A stretch of 64,000 nt of DNA from M3007 sp964481485. GTDB lineage: Bacteria; Bacteroidota; Bacteroidia; Chitinophagales; Saprospiraceae. The position numbers and the translations under genes are program-made. The stretch's first letter is position 1; each line of letters opens with the position of its first letter. The notes below the pieces were generated by a model. That model was not told the DNA's origin. It searched no databases and saw nothing but the letters and a program-made list of their open reading frames with translations. Positions 29,401-36,595 of the stretch are shown here, in pieces. The stretch spans positions 1 to 64,000 of the forward strand of contig CAYZVM010000003.1 of NCBI GenBank assembly GCA_964481485.1, written 5' to 3'.

Positions 29401-29575
29401 CGAATGAGAGGCTCACTAGGTTCGTCAATCTGGCAACTGGGCTTAGGTCATTTATTATTTCATGACTCAAATCTAACTCTTTGGCTCCAAATTCCTTCGC
29501 CATCCATATTTTTCCCAATGCTTCTTTATCGGCGCATTGTGCGTATTGTTTGAAGAAGTTTTCTTTTTCGGACAT
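26474..29575 (-). CDS. Roco-type GTPase: LRR array, Roc, COR, C-terminal effector-associated-like domain
   Basis: The N-terminus (to about residue 40) precedes at least 14 leucine-rich repeats of 22 residues (consensus VSDLSPLAGLLNLQKLDCSNTP); two 100-N gaps fall within the array. The Roc domain has P-loop LLLLGQGGSGKTTL, a Thr-containing switch (DATTLGIEV) and VWDFGGQ. A COR domain (FLRPKWIIDALFKLLYHP) follows, then a CxC..C element (CPCAECANRR) found in many bacterial Roco proteins. The last 65 residues (IHDLIAADQIERALNLL, MSRLNGLEREQRLGQLS, EKEYNVEKNRIRDAVL) fit the effector-associated domain EAD11 pattern known from bacterial conflict NTPases. The LRRs presumably sense a ligand, the GTPase switches, and the EAD would recruit an EAD-tagged effector encoded elsewhere. 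It is cytosolic, with no signal peptide. It lies 56 bases after the VapC-like gene on the same strand. Confidence 0.88.
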   Translation of the reverse strand: MSEKENFFKQYAQCADKEALGKIWMAKEFGAKELDLSHEIINDLSPVARLTNLVSLSFASTAVSELSPIEGLINLRQLKCSGSWIEELGVLSNLISLQHLDCSSTEIGDLSPLTGLHNLQVLDCSSTQVSDLLPLAGLPNLRILDCHSTHVSDLAPLAGLLDLQKLDCSSTQVSDLLPLAGLPXXXXXXXXXXXXXXXXXXXXXXXXXXXXXXXXXXLRILDCHSTHVSDLAPLAGLLDLQKLDCGNTPVSDLSPLAGLLNLQXXXXXXXXXXXXXXXXXXXXXXXXXXXXXXXXXXVSDLSPLAGLLNLQKLSCGDFTPVSDLSPLAGLLNLRHLGCHSTPVSDLSPLAGLLNLRHLGCHSTPVSDLSPLAGLLNLQELYCSNTPVSDLSPLAGLLNLQKLSCDFTQVSELSPLFPIIEKRIKVKWKSFDGTGGIFIKDCPLISPPVSIAQQGNEAILRWFAEQKRVGTQKVNEARLLLLGQGGSGKTTLKEKLRDKNAKMPEPDATTLGIEVTLMPHQTSDGGDFTVHVWDFGGQNIQKYAHQFFLSDSVVYAVLSNEREQNPNFQYWLNIIELLGKDSPMFIVQNERDGHAEPLKNITQIQERFPKNFKSVEQVNLKNAATDARFDILKQRLFYEATQLPHTRREFLSSFVNVRRKLQTLSETEHSISYKDFKKLCRDEGIEDELLMQDYAQTFTFLGIALHFSDDIHLKTQVFLRPKWIIDALFKLLYHPKVEQQQGRFSENDADNIWCEPEHDGMHGVLLRLMEKFHLCYPIEGSKNCIVPQRLPARTEAFVPPADATQVLYRYKFMPSGILTQLTCRLHHRIEGASVWSDAVQFVDKSGMGRAFVRELQSEHSIEINAFGNQKADILNQVVDILDDIHANSKFGNLRFEKLVPCPCAECANRRSRQEEAEFFDYDFLLELLREGETESDRCRLSKRKFPIRDILKNAQVRIFKIEQIHDLIAADQIERALNLLRGQFDDDHEIILQMSRLNGLEREQRLGQLSEKEYNVEKNRIRDAVLKTLATLAG
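28685..28784. other. Assembly gap (100 N) in the LRR array
   Basis: Exactly 100 N. The repeat phase on the two sides does not fit 100 bases (30 or 52 residues would be in phase, 34 are implied), so this is a placeholder of unknown true length. Confidence 0.9.
28927..29026. other. Assembly gap (100 N) in the LRR array
   Basis: Exactly 100 N. The 22-residue phase across the gap again does not fit, so the length is arbitrary and repeats are probably missing. Confidence 0.9.
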
Positions 29576-29631
29576 GGGTGGCTGAAACAGGATTTTCTTG
29601 ATAAGAGAAAGATATTATGGGATATAAGGTG

Positions 29632-30036
29632 TCAGCGCAGCGTCCAATCCTCCATATCAATGCCTTGGATTTTGGAAAGATGCTTGGTGTTATTGGTCAC
29701 CATTTTCATGTTCTGCTGCACGGCGGTTGCCCCGATGAGCAAGTCAAAATCAGGAATTATCTCACCTGCAAGTCGCAAACGTGCTTTTTCTTTTGCATAC
29801 AATTCAATCGCCACTGCAAACGGAATCACCTGTAAATACATTAAGAGATCGGCCAATCGTTTGCGTTTTTCGTCCAGTAGCGCAGGTTCGGAACACTCTA
29901 CTCCGAATCGCAATTCCGCCACCGTCACATCTGAAATGAAGCAGTTGCCTTCTCCAACTTCGGCGATTTTGTCCCCGATGTTGTAGCGTTTTTTAAGCCA
30001 AAAAATGATGATGTTGGTGTCGAGCAGATATTTCAT
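29632..30036 (-). CDS. VapC-like PIN-domain toxin
   Basis: 134 residues forming a complete PIN domain: N-terminal acidic site KYLLDTNIIIFWL (Asp6), a conserved Glu in SDVTVAELRFG, Asp residues in IPDFDLLIGATA, and the late NNTKHLSKI. PIN toxins are Mg-dependent ribonucleases that cut tRNA or rRNA when free of antitoxin. Its start overlaps the stop of the upstream small gene by 4 bases, the classic antitoxin-toxin coupling. The subgroup and target cannot be read from sequence. Confidence 0.9.
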   Translation of the reverse strand: MKYLLDTNIIIFWLKKRYNIGDKIAEVGEGNCFISDVTVAELRFGVECSEPALLDEKRKRLADLLMYLQVIPFAVAIELYAKEKARLRLAGEIIPDFDLLIGATAVQQNMKMVTNNTKHLSKIQGIDMEDWTLR

Positions 30037-30302
30037 AACATCTCTATGTCGCGGCCCAAGGTGCGAGAGCCCTCACTCAGGGCAATCATTTCTTCGGCAG
30101 TTTCTGGAAAGTCATTCCAACTCCCTTCAAAGCGGTGCGCCCAATCGTTTTTGTTTGTTGGGCGACGAGGTTGGTTGCTTTTCGGAGCAGGTTGGGCAAT
30201 TTGCAGCGACTTGACCAACAACTCGATGAGCGATAGCTTTTCCTCCGCGCTCAGGTCTTTGAGCAGCAGCCAATAAGGGTTGAGATTTGCAGATGATTGC
30301 AT
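30033..30302 (-). CDS. Putative VapB-type antitoxin
   Basis: 89 residues. An N-terminal helical part (LSAEEKLSLIELLVKSL) resembles the short helices of addiction-module antitoxins, and a basic/proline linker leads to a C-terminal segment (NDWAHRFEGSWNDFPETAEE) suited to wrap the PIN toxin. The call rests mainly on position: it ends with a 4-base overlap onto the PIN gene and has a TAnnTTTG box 19 bases upstream. No ribbon-helix-helix or AbrB motif is obvious, so the DNA-binding mode is unclear. Confidence 0.75.
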   Translation of the reverse strand: MQSSANLNPYWLLLKDLSAEEKLSLIELLVKSLQIAQPAPKSNQPRRPTNKNDWAHRFEGSWNDFPETAEEMIALSEGSRTLGRDIEML

Positions 30303-30321
30303 ATCGAGCGATTTTAGATGA

Positions 30322-30329
30322 CAAAGATA
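30322..30329 (-). promoter_or_regulatory. -7 promoter box of the toxin-antitoxin operon
   Basis: TATCTTTG on the minus strand, an exact TAnnTTTG match 19 bases before the antitoxin ATG. Confidence 0.55.
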
Positions 30330-30399
30330 GTCATCGGCTCAAAAATAACGTGAAATTCAAACGCACAACTGCGTCTTCTCCAAAAGCACCTCATTCACC

Positions 30400-31044
30400 T
30401 CACCGCGCATCCCGCCACACCAAAATGCGCAGCGTCAGTTTGTCGCGCACCACGCGCCCCACCGACCAGTCGTATCGGGCGTTCGTGACGTCGTGCAAAT
30501 TGTTCATGCCGTGCGAATAGACAAACTCCGGTTGGAGCCGCCAGTTTTTTAGTTTTATTTCCACGCCGAGGCCTATATCCAATGCGAAACGCTCGCTCAA
30601 CAGGCTCAGATTGTCATCAGGTTGTGAGGCGAAATTCCAGCCGAGGCGCCCGCCCAGCAGCAGCGAGCCGCGCAGCGGAAAATGGCCGTCGGGGTTTGTC
30701 AGCACAAAATGCAGCGGCAATTCCACATCCGTGAATCGGTAATTTTGAACACCTGTTTGCTGAAAAAATATCTTCGTCTGCAACGTCGAGACCGACAATT
30801 CGGGCTGAATCGCCAATCCATTCCAAAGTTGCCAACGGGCAAAAAAACCCATGCCACCCCCGCGCGAAGCCCGCTCCGTGCTTACTTGCGGGACTTCAGG
30901 TTCGTCAACACCAAGCGACTGGATACCAAGTAATTGCGTCTCAAAACTCGCCGTGGCGCCCCATATAAATGGCCTGTCGGGTATCTGCTGTGCCAACAGC
31001 GAATTTGCCCAAAACAGCAGCGTGGGAAGAACAATTTTTTTCAT
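30400..31044 (-). CDS. Outer-membrane beta-barrel protein (PorT-like family)
   Basis: 214 residues from ATG 31044 (MKKIVLPTLLFWANSLLAQQ), which gives a clean signal peptide. Longer in-frame starts run into the divergent gene. Alternating-hydrophobicity strands (FFARWQLWNGLAIQPELSV, SLLLGGRLGWNFA, IGLGVEIKLKNWRLQPEFVY) fit an 8-stranded barrel of the PorT-like/OMP_b-brl family. Its role is unknown; being general members of the fold, such proteins are not necessarily the T9SS component PorT. It is divergent from the LanB-like gene, with 55 bases between the starts. Confidence 0.75.
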   Translation of the reverse strand: MKKIVLPTLLFWANSLLAQQIPDRPFIWGATASFETQLLGIQSLGVDEPEVPQVSTERASRGGGMGFFARWQLWNGLAIQPELSVSTLQTKIFFQQTGVQNYRFTDVELPLHFVLTNPDGHFPLRGSLLLGGRLGWNFASQPDDNLSLLSERFALDIGLGVEIKLKNWRLQPEFVYSHGMNNLHDVTNARYDWSVGRVVRDKLTLRILVWRDAR

Positions 31045-31099
31045 AATCAGAATCAGGGAAAGTCCGCAACTTGCGCAATGATGCACGACAATTGATGCA

Positions 31100-33556
31100 A
31101 TGACTATATTTCCTCTGATGCTCATCCGTACCGCCGGGTTGCCTTTGCGTTGGGTGGATTCTTTGGCTGCCGACTGGACGGAAGAAATCGCCGACGAAAC
31201 AGATTGGGCAATGCAAACCCGGCAAGCCTTTGATGCCGCGTTGATGGCGCTCGCTGCCTCGCCGTTGCGCACGGCGATTTACAATGCGCGGCGAGATTTT
31301 TTCAATCGCGGCAAACTTCCCAACGCGAACTTTAAAGAACTTTTGGCGGAGCGCCGCGATCTGCCAGAAATTGCCCAACTTATTGAAAGTCTGCATCTTT
31401 TGGAAAAAAACCGGGAAGCACAAAAGGCTTTTTCCGAACGGCATGAACACGCGTTGCGAGCCAATTGGCAAATTTTGCAACGCACCGCCAGCGACGAAAA
31501 CTTGCGCCGCGCCCTGTTGTTCGCCAGCCACGATTTGCTCAATCGGCTCCCGGCTTTTTGCGAAAAACCCGTGGAGCAATTTGCCAAAAAAGACCGCCAA
31601 ACGGCGCTTTCGCTGTTGCAATATCTCACCCGCGCAGCGGTGAAAACTTCTCCTTTGAGCAGGTTTACGACGGTGGCGGTTTGGCAGCCCTTCCCCGTAG
31701 CAACCCCACCCCCGGCCCCTACTCCGCCAAAAGGCGGAAGGGGAGTCCGCGATGCGGACTCTACGTCTCCCCTCCCTTTTAGGGGAGGGGTCGGAGGTGG
31801 GGTTGAAAAAGGGACGGAGGAAACCATCCTCTCCACCCCCAAATCCATCGTCACGCCCAACGTCGCGCTGCTCCCTGCTATCTACGAAATCCTGCTCCGC
31901 GAACCGGCATTTTACCGCGCGTTGGCTCTTTCGTTGAATCCTTGCATAACAGAACGAGGAGAACGGCTTTGGCTCTATTTCGACGGCGAGCGGGAGTCTT
32001 TTCAGGAAATGCAAACGCACCCCGTGGCCGATTTTGTCGTGAAAATGCTGCTCGAAAATAAGCGGCGGCTGCCTTTCCCGGAGTTGCTCGATAGCTTAGA
32101 AGAAGAGGTGGATGCCGTACCCGAACAATTGCAAAACCTTGTATTTGAATTGATTGACATCGGTTTGCTCGAATGGGAGTTGCCAGAAAAAGGGCTTTCG
32201 CCCGGCTGGTGTGGCGCGTTGTACAACTTCCTCGGCTTCTTGAAAGAACAACCGCCGGTCGTCGTGGACGCCGCGACATTGTTGCAGTGGCTCCGCACCG
32301 CCGCGCGCACTTTGCCTTTCCAGTCTGTGGAAAATGCGCAAGAAACACAACGGGAGGCCGTCCGAATGGCACAAGATTTTTATGAAAAAAACAGCGGCGC
32401 GATGCCGCCCATCCCGGCAGAGCAGATTTTTTTTGAAGACGTGGAGGAATCTGCCGAGGTGGAGGTGTCGGGCGAGGCCGTTCAGGTGTTGGCCGAGGAT
32501 TTGGCGGCGTGTTGGCAGGCGCGGGATGTTCGGCGGGTTCCCGCTGCACACGCACGGCTTTTTTCATTTACCGAAAAAACAATCCCACCGGGGCAAGCAC
32601 TTGATTTTCTGGGTTTTGGAAAAATATTTTTGGAAAACGAAAAGGCGAATGTGGAGGTCGGGAATGCTGCCATGGCGACAAGCCGTGCGAATGAGAAGCC
32701 GGAAAAAATTGGCGCGCTCCTCCAAATTTTCAAAGATAAAAACGGCGAATTTCGGGCGGTGGTGAATGGTCTTTTTCCCGGCGGCGGTAAATTGTTCGCC
32801 CGGTGGCTGCACCTTTTTTCGCCGGAAGTTTTGGCGCAATTGAAAACATGGTTCACTTCGGAAACTAACACTGCTCCTTTCCCGTGGCAGGGTTGGTCGA
32901 ATGCAAATTTTCAGCCGCCCATTTCAAAAACGAATCTGGCGGTGCCGGATGGGCGGACGTGGCATTTGCAAGGCGGCAAACAAATTTTGCTCGGCAATTT
33001 GTCAGTAAAACATGGAGTAGAGGGATTGCAACTTATTGACAATGAAAATAATGAGCCGGTTTTACTAACTGACCTCGGCCTCGAATCTCCCGAATTGCGC
33101 CCGCCCGCGATGCAGGTTTTGTGGCGGCTGGGCGTACCATACGTTTCGATAGATATGCTGCTTTCTGAACGAAAATGGGCGCCCGGCGGTGATGGTTGGC
33201 AACTCCTCGAACGGGTGGAATATGGTTCGCTGGTGCTGGCCCGAAAATCATGGCAGATTGACCAAGCGGTAACGGCGCAATGGCTTTCGGAAAGAAGTGA
33301 CGCAGGTTTTTTCCGGCGTGTGCGAAAAGATTTTTTGGCTATGCGTGCGCCGCGCCGTTTTTTTGTCCGGCTACCTCAACAAAAACCCCAATATTTCGAC
33401 CTTGATTCACCCCTCTGTATGCAGTTGTTCGCCAAGACGTTGCGGCAAGCCAAAACGCCGGTCGTCCTGACTGAAATGCTGCCTTTGCCGGAACAGTGTG
33501 TCGTGTGGAAAGATGGCTTGCGGGCAGCGGAGTTTGTAATGGAATTTGAAGTTTAA
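31100..33556 (+). CDS. LanB-like (lantibiotic dehydratase family) protein
   Basis: 818 residues, no signal peptide. Residues 167-195 (LLQYLTRAAVKTSPLSRFTT) match the LanB N-terminal motif (usually RxSTRxTPFGxF, with a KTSPxSxFT variant). The helical N-terminal region (ALAASPLRTAIYNARRDFF) and the later layout (LPFPELLD, VSIDMLLSER, FVRLPQQKPQYFDLDSPLCM) also fit. LanB enzymes activate Ser/Thr of a peptide with glutamyl-tRNA before elimination. Here only the long N-terminal (glutamylation) part seems present; the roughly 300-residue elimination domain is not seen, nor is a precursor peptide or cyclase nearby. A palindromic repeat element is inserted in frame at about residues 201-235. The stop is 55 bases before the CotH gene, so the two may be co-transcribed. 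ATG 31118 is an alternative start. Confidence 0.72.
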   Translation: MTIFPLMLIRTAGLPLRWVDSLAADWTEEIADETDWAMQTRQAFDAALMALAASPLRTAIYNARRDFFNRGKLPNANFKELLAERRDLPEIAQLIESLHLLEKNREAQKAFSERHEHALRANWQILQRTASDENLRRALLFASHDLLNRLPAFCEKPVEQFAKKDRQTALSLLQYLTRAAVKTSPLSRFTTVAVWQPFPVATPPPAPTPPKGGRGVRDADSTSPLPFRGGVGGGVEKGTEETILSTPKSIVTPNVALLPAIYEILLREPAFYRALALSLNPCITERGERLWLYFDGERESFQEMQTHPVADFVVKMLLENKRRLPFPELLDSLEEEVDAVPEQLQNLVFELIDIGLLEWELPEKGLSPGWCGALYNFLGFLKEQPPVVVDAATLLQWLRTAARTLPFQSVENAQETQREAVRMAQDFYEKNSGAMPPIPAEQIFFEDVEESAEVEVSGEAVQVLAEDLAACWQARDVRRVPAAHARLFSFTEKTIPPGQALDFLGFGKIFLENEKANVEVGNAAMATSRANEKPEKIGALLQIFKDKNGEFRAVVNGLFPGGGKLFARWLHLFSPEVLAQLKTWFTSETNTAPFPWQGWSNANFQPPISKTNLAVPDGRTWHLQGGKQILLGNLSVKHGVEGLQLIDNENNEPVLLTDLGLESPELRPPAMQVLWRLGVPYVSIDMLLSERKWAPGGDGWQLLERVEYGSLVLARKSWQIDQAVTAQWLSERSDAGFFRRVRKDFLAMRAPRRFFVRLPQQKPQYFDLDSPLCMQLFAKTLRQAKTPVVLTEMLPLPEQCVVWKDGLRAAEFVMEFEV
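31702..31804. repeat. 103-bp cloverleaf-like palindromic element inside the LanB-like gene
   Basis: Ends are inverted repeats (AACCCCACC at 31702 and GGTGGGGTT ending 31804). Inside are three more hairpins: CCGCC-AAAA-GGCGG, AGTCCGC-GAT-GCGGACT, and CCCCTCCC pairing with AGGGGAGGGG. It is translated in frame as a Pro/Gly-rich segment (APTPPKGGRGVRDAD and following) that does not look like the rest of the protein. Confidence 0.85.
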
Positions 33557-33611
33557 TTTTTGATAATCAATTACTTGCCGGGACGATAACCCGGCTTAAT
33601 CTAATCAACAA

Positions 33612-35669
33612 ATGATTTTTTTCCCCCGCCTCTCATGTTTAGGCTTGCTTTTTTTGCTGCATTTCAGCAGCGTTGCTTACAGTCAAGTTGCCCCGGTTCA
33701 ATTTTCCATAAATGGCGGTGTGTTCACTGCGCCGGTGACGGTAGCACTGTTTTGCCCGACACCCGGTTCGGTTATCCGCTATACGCTAAATGGCGCCGAA
33801 CCTGATTCGTCGTCAACGACTTACCTCGATTTTCCACTCCATTTTGACACGACTGTTGTACTCCGTGCGCGTGCCTTTGCACCCGACCTCACATATTCGC
33901 CGGTGACTACGCACACCTATTTTGTCGGGTTGTCACACACGTTCCCTGTGGTGTCGTTGGTGTTCGAACCGGCAGCCTTTTTCGATTCCGTGACGGGTAT
34001 TTATACAAATTACGCAGCCGAACTCACGGCTGTTGCCAACATCGAGTTTTTTGAAAATGGTGCGGACGCTGCGGCGTTCAATCAGTTGGTGGAGGTGGAA
34101 ATTCAGGGCACGGCGAGTGCTGCCCAAGCACAGAAATCGCTGGAAATCAGTGCGAAAGGCGCACTGGGCGAATCGCACGTTCACCATCCGATGTTCCCAG
34201 ATTTGCCATTTGACAAGTACAAACGTTTCGTGCTGCGCAACGGAGGTCAGGATTGGTGCGTACTCCAATTCCGCGATGCTTTTGCCACGAGCTTGCTGAA
34301 CGACCGTTCCGATATGGGGGATATTTTGCAGGAACCGGCACTGCATCTGCAGGCTTGGCGGCCGGCGGTGGTTTATCTCAACGGGCAGTATTGGGGCATC
34401 CACAACATCCGCGAACGAATGAACCGGTTTTATGTGCAACAACATTTTGGGTGGGACGAAGAAGAGTTCGACATGATTGAAAATTACGGTGGGGTGCTTA
34501 CCGGCGATTCGATTGCTTGGTTCCAACTGCTCAATTACCTGTGGCAAAACACGGATTTTGAAGACGACGCGAAGTTTAGTTTTTTGAAACAACAAATTGA
34601 TTACCAAAACTTTCTGGACTACTGCATTTTCAATGTCTATCTCGAAAATGAAGACTGGCCGGGGAACAACGTGCGGCGTTTTCGTTATCGGGGACCCGAG
34701 GGGCGATGGCAGTGGCTGACCTACGACCTGGATTTCACCTTCGGTCTTTACCAGCCGGGTGGTGGCTGGAATACGGGCGATGCTTCCCCCAATGCGCTGG
34801 CCCGGCTGCTTTCGGATACTTCGATGCTGTGGCCGAACCCCGACTGGGCGACGTTGCTTTTCCGAAGGTGTTGGGAAAATGCTGCGTTTCGCCGCGATTT
34901 TGCCAACCGGATGGCCGATATGCTCAATACGGCTTTTTTGCCACAGCGCGTGAGCAACCGGCTGGACGAGTTTCGGGCAATGTACCAGCCAGAAATCACG
35001 CGGCACTATGAGCGCTGGTGGTTGGGCAATTTCGATGCGCACTGGCTCGACAATATTGAAATTGTGCGGCAATTTGCACTGGCTCGCCCTGCTTTTGCGC
35101 AGCAAGAAATCCTGCTCGCTATGCCGGAGGCTGATGGTTTGGCAGCATTGACGGTGGATGCCGTTCCGCCAGAAGGGGGTAGGGTAGAGGTAAGCACGGT
35201 ACGTCCCGGTGCGGCGCAATTGCCGTGGTCGGGCGAATATTTCAAAGGGGTGCCGGTGCCGGTGCGGGCGGTGGCGAACCCGGGTTTCAAGTTTGTGGGC
35301 TGGTCAAAACCGTCGTTGGGCGTGGTGGAATCGGTGGATGTATTGCTCAGCGACACGCTGACGCTGGTTGCCTATTTTGAGGTTTCCGACTCCTCGGTGT
35401 CTACATTTTTTGACGACAATTCGCTGTTGTTCAATGTTTTCCCTAACCCAGCCGCTGATGTGCTGATTGTCCAAACTGCTGCGCAAGAAGTCGACGAGGT
35501 ACAAATATTAAACGGAATGGGAGAGATATTGCTGAACAGCAAATTTGCGTCCGACGCGGCAGGACAGATTTTTATTAAACTGCCAAATTTGCCCGACGGG
35601 GTTTATTTTTTGAAAATCAGCGGGAAGGACGGCGCGCGTGCCGTTCAGAAATTTGTGATAGCCAAGTAG
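33612..35669 (+). CDS. Secreted CotH-family kinase-fold protein with T9SS type A sorting domain
   Basis: 685 residues. Signal peptide (LGLLFLLHFSSVAYS), then a chitobiase C-terminal/Fn3-like domain at about 30-110 (FTAPVTVALFCPTPGSVIRY). The CotH domain occupies about 115-490: KRFVLRNGGQDW, VYLNGQYWGIHNIRERMN, ENEDWPGNNVRRFR and the metal-binding WLTYDLDFTFGLY, all intact. A bacterial-repeat (InlB B-like) domain (VPVRAVANPGFKFVGWS) and a type A sorting domain (FNVFPNPAADVLIVQ to the end) follow. CotH proteins have an atypical protein-kinase fold; the spore-coat enzyme phosphorylates coat proteins. This one is exported to the surface, so its substrate would be extracellular. It follows the LanB-like gene by 55 bases, with a short GC hairpin (33577-33595) between them. 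Confidence 0.88.
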   Translation: MIFFPRLSCLGLLFLLHFSSVAYSQVAPVQFSINGGVFTAPVTVALFCPTPGSVIRYTLNGAEPDSSSTTYLDFPLHFDTTVVLRARAFAPDLTYSPVTTHTYFVGLSHTFPVVSLVFEPAAFFDSVTGIYTNYAAELTAVANIEFFENGADAAAFNQLVEVEIQGTASAAQAQKSLEISAKGALGESHVHHPMFPDLPFDKYKRFVLRNGGQDWCVLQFRDAFATSLLNDRSDMGDILQEPALHLQAWRPAVVYLNGQYWGIHNIRERMNRFYVQQHFGWDEEEFDMIENYGGVLTGDSIAWFQLLNYLWQNTDFEDDAKFSFLKQQIDYQNFLDYCIFNVYLENEDWPGNNVRRFRYRGPEGRWQWLTYDLDFTFGLYQPGGGWNTGDASPNALARLLSDTSMLWPNPDWATLLFRRCWENAAFRRDFANRMADMLNTAFLPQRVSNRLDEFRAMYQPEITRHYERWWLGNFDAHWLDNIEIVRQFALARPAFAQQEILLAMPEADGLAALTVDAVPPEGGRVEVSTVRPGAAQLPWSGEYFKGVPVPVRAVANPGFKFVGWSKPSLGVVESVDVLLSDTLTLVAYFEVSDSSVSTFFDDNSLLFNVFPNPAADVLIVQTAAQEVDEVQILNGMGEILLNSKFASDAAGQIFIKLPNLPDGVYFLKISGKDGARAVQKFVIAK

Positions 35670-35698
35670 TGTGGCAAATGGCAATTTTGCCACACTAC
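35666..35698. terminator. Bidirectional terminator between the CotH and parB genes
   Basis: Perfect 13-bp arms (35666-35678 and 35686-35698) overlap both stop codons of the convergent genes, with TTTT following on the plus strand. Confidence 0.7.
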
Positions 35699-36594
35699 TT
35701 TTCCATGGCCTCCAACAGGCGGTTCAATTCCTTGTCGTTGTGGAATTTGATGACGATTTGCCCTTTCCCTTGGTCGTTTCTTTTGAGCAAAACTTTGGCT
35801 TCCAAGCGGTTGGAAAGGTCTTCTTGGATTTTACGGATGTCTGCCGGGAGCGGCTTTTCGGCCTTTTTGGGCTTGCGGCTCTCATGGTGACCGGCCACCA
35901 ACGCTTCCACGGCGCGTACGGAGAGGTCATCTTTTACGATTTGCCAATAGAGCGAATTGCGGGCAGCATAGTCCTCCATCCCTGCCAGTGCGCGGGCGTG
36001 TCCCATCGAAATTTTGCTCTCCACGATGCCTTTTTTGATGTCGGGGTCACCTTCAAATTTGAGCAGGCGGAGGTAATTGGTGATGGTACTGCGTTGTTTG
36101 CCGACACGCTCAGAGAGGTTTTCGTGTGTCAATTTGAACTCTTCCACTAATCTTCCGTATGAAATCGCGACCTCCCAAGCATTCAGGTCTTCGCGCTGAA
36201 TGTTCTCGATGAGTGCCATTTCAAGCAATTCCTGGTCGTTGGCGAGCCGGACATACGCTGGTATTTCTTTCAGCCCGGCCAACTGGCCCGCGCGGTGGCG
36301 GCGTTCGCCAGAAATGATTTGGTATTCCTTGTCGTGGATGCGCCGCACGGTGATGGGCTGGATGATGCCGTGTGTGCGGATGCTGGCGGCCAATTCGGCG
36401 AGCGCCTCGTCGTCAAAATGTTTGCGGGGCTGCCCACTGTTGGCTTTTATCTGGCTGATGGGCAGCATGGCCACTGAGGTAGCCAGTTCGCGCACGACTT
36501 CCTGCGGGTTGTCGTGGATGGCTTTTTCCAATTGTCCGGCGTTGCGAAGCAAAGCAGCCACCCCTCCTGTGTTGAATTTTGTCTTAGTTGCCAT
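35695..36594 (-). CDS. parB: Chromosome partitioning protein ParB
   Basis: 299 residues, the usual ParB/Spo0J length. The N-terminal ParB/sulfiredoxin CTP-binding fold has PRKHFDDEALAELAASI, the GERRHRAG box that binds CTP, and ENIQREDLN. The central helix-turn-helix for parS recognition follows (LSERVGKQRSTITNYLRLLK). A Lys-rich linker and a C-terminal dimerisation segment (GQIVIKFHNDKELNRLLEAM) close the protein. It loads onto parS as a sliding clamp and works with ParA in origin segregation. It starts 1 base after the parA stop, forming a parAB operon. Confidence 0.96.
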   Translation of the reverse strand: MATKTKFNTGGVAALLRNAGQLEKAIHDNPQEVVRELATSVAMLPISQIKANSGQPRKHFDDEALAELAASIRTHGIIQPITVRRIHDKEYQIISGERRHRAGQLAGLKEIPAYVRLANDQELLEMALIENIQREDLNAWEVAISYGRLVEEFKLTHENLSERVGKQRSTITNYLRLLKFEGDPDIKKGIVESKISMGHARALAGMEDYAARNSLYWQIVKDDLSVRAVEALVAGHHESRKPKKAEKPLPADIRKIQEDLSNRLEAKVLLKRNDQGKGQIVIKFHNDKELNRLLEAMEK

Positions 36595-36595
36595 T

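Larger units (their letters stand above)
28345..29455 (-). repeat. 66-bp tandem repeats encoding the leucine-rich repeat array
   Basis: At least 14 units of 22 codons (one unit has 23). Units near 28340-28680 are nearly identical at the base level, whereas units above 29200 have diverged. This gradient suggests recent expansion at the Roc-proximal end. The true copy number is unknown because of the two gaps. Confidence 0.85.

Noticed and set aside
33933..35219. Open frame of about 430 codons opposite the CotH gene
   Set aside because: Antisense shadow of a protein with intact CotH motifs; no support of its own.
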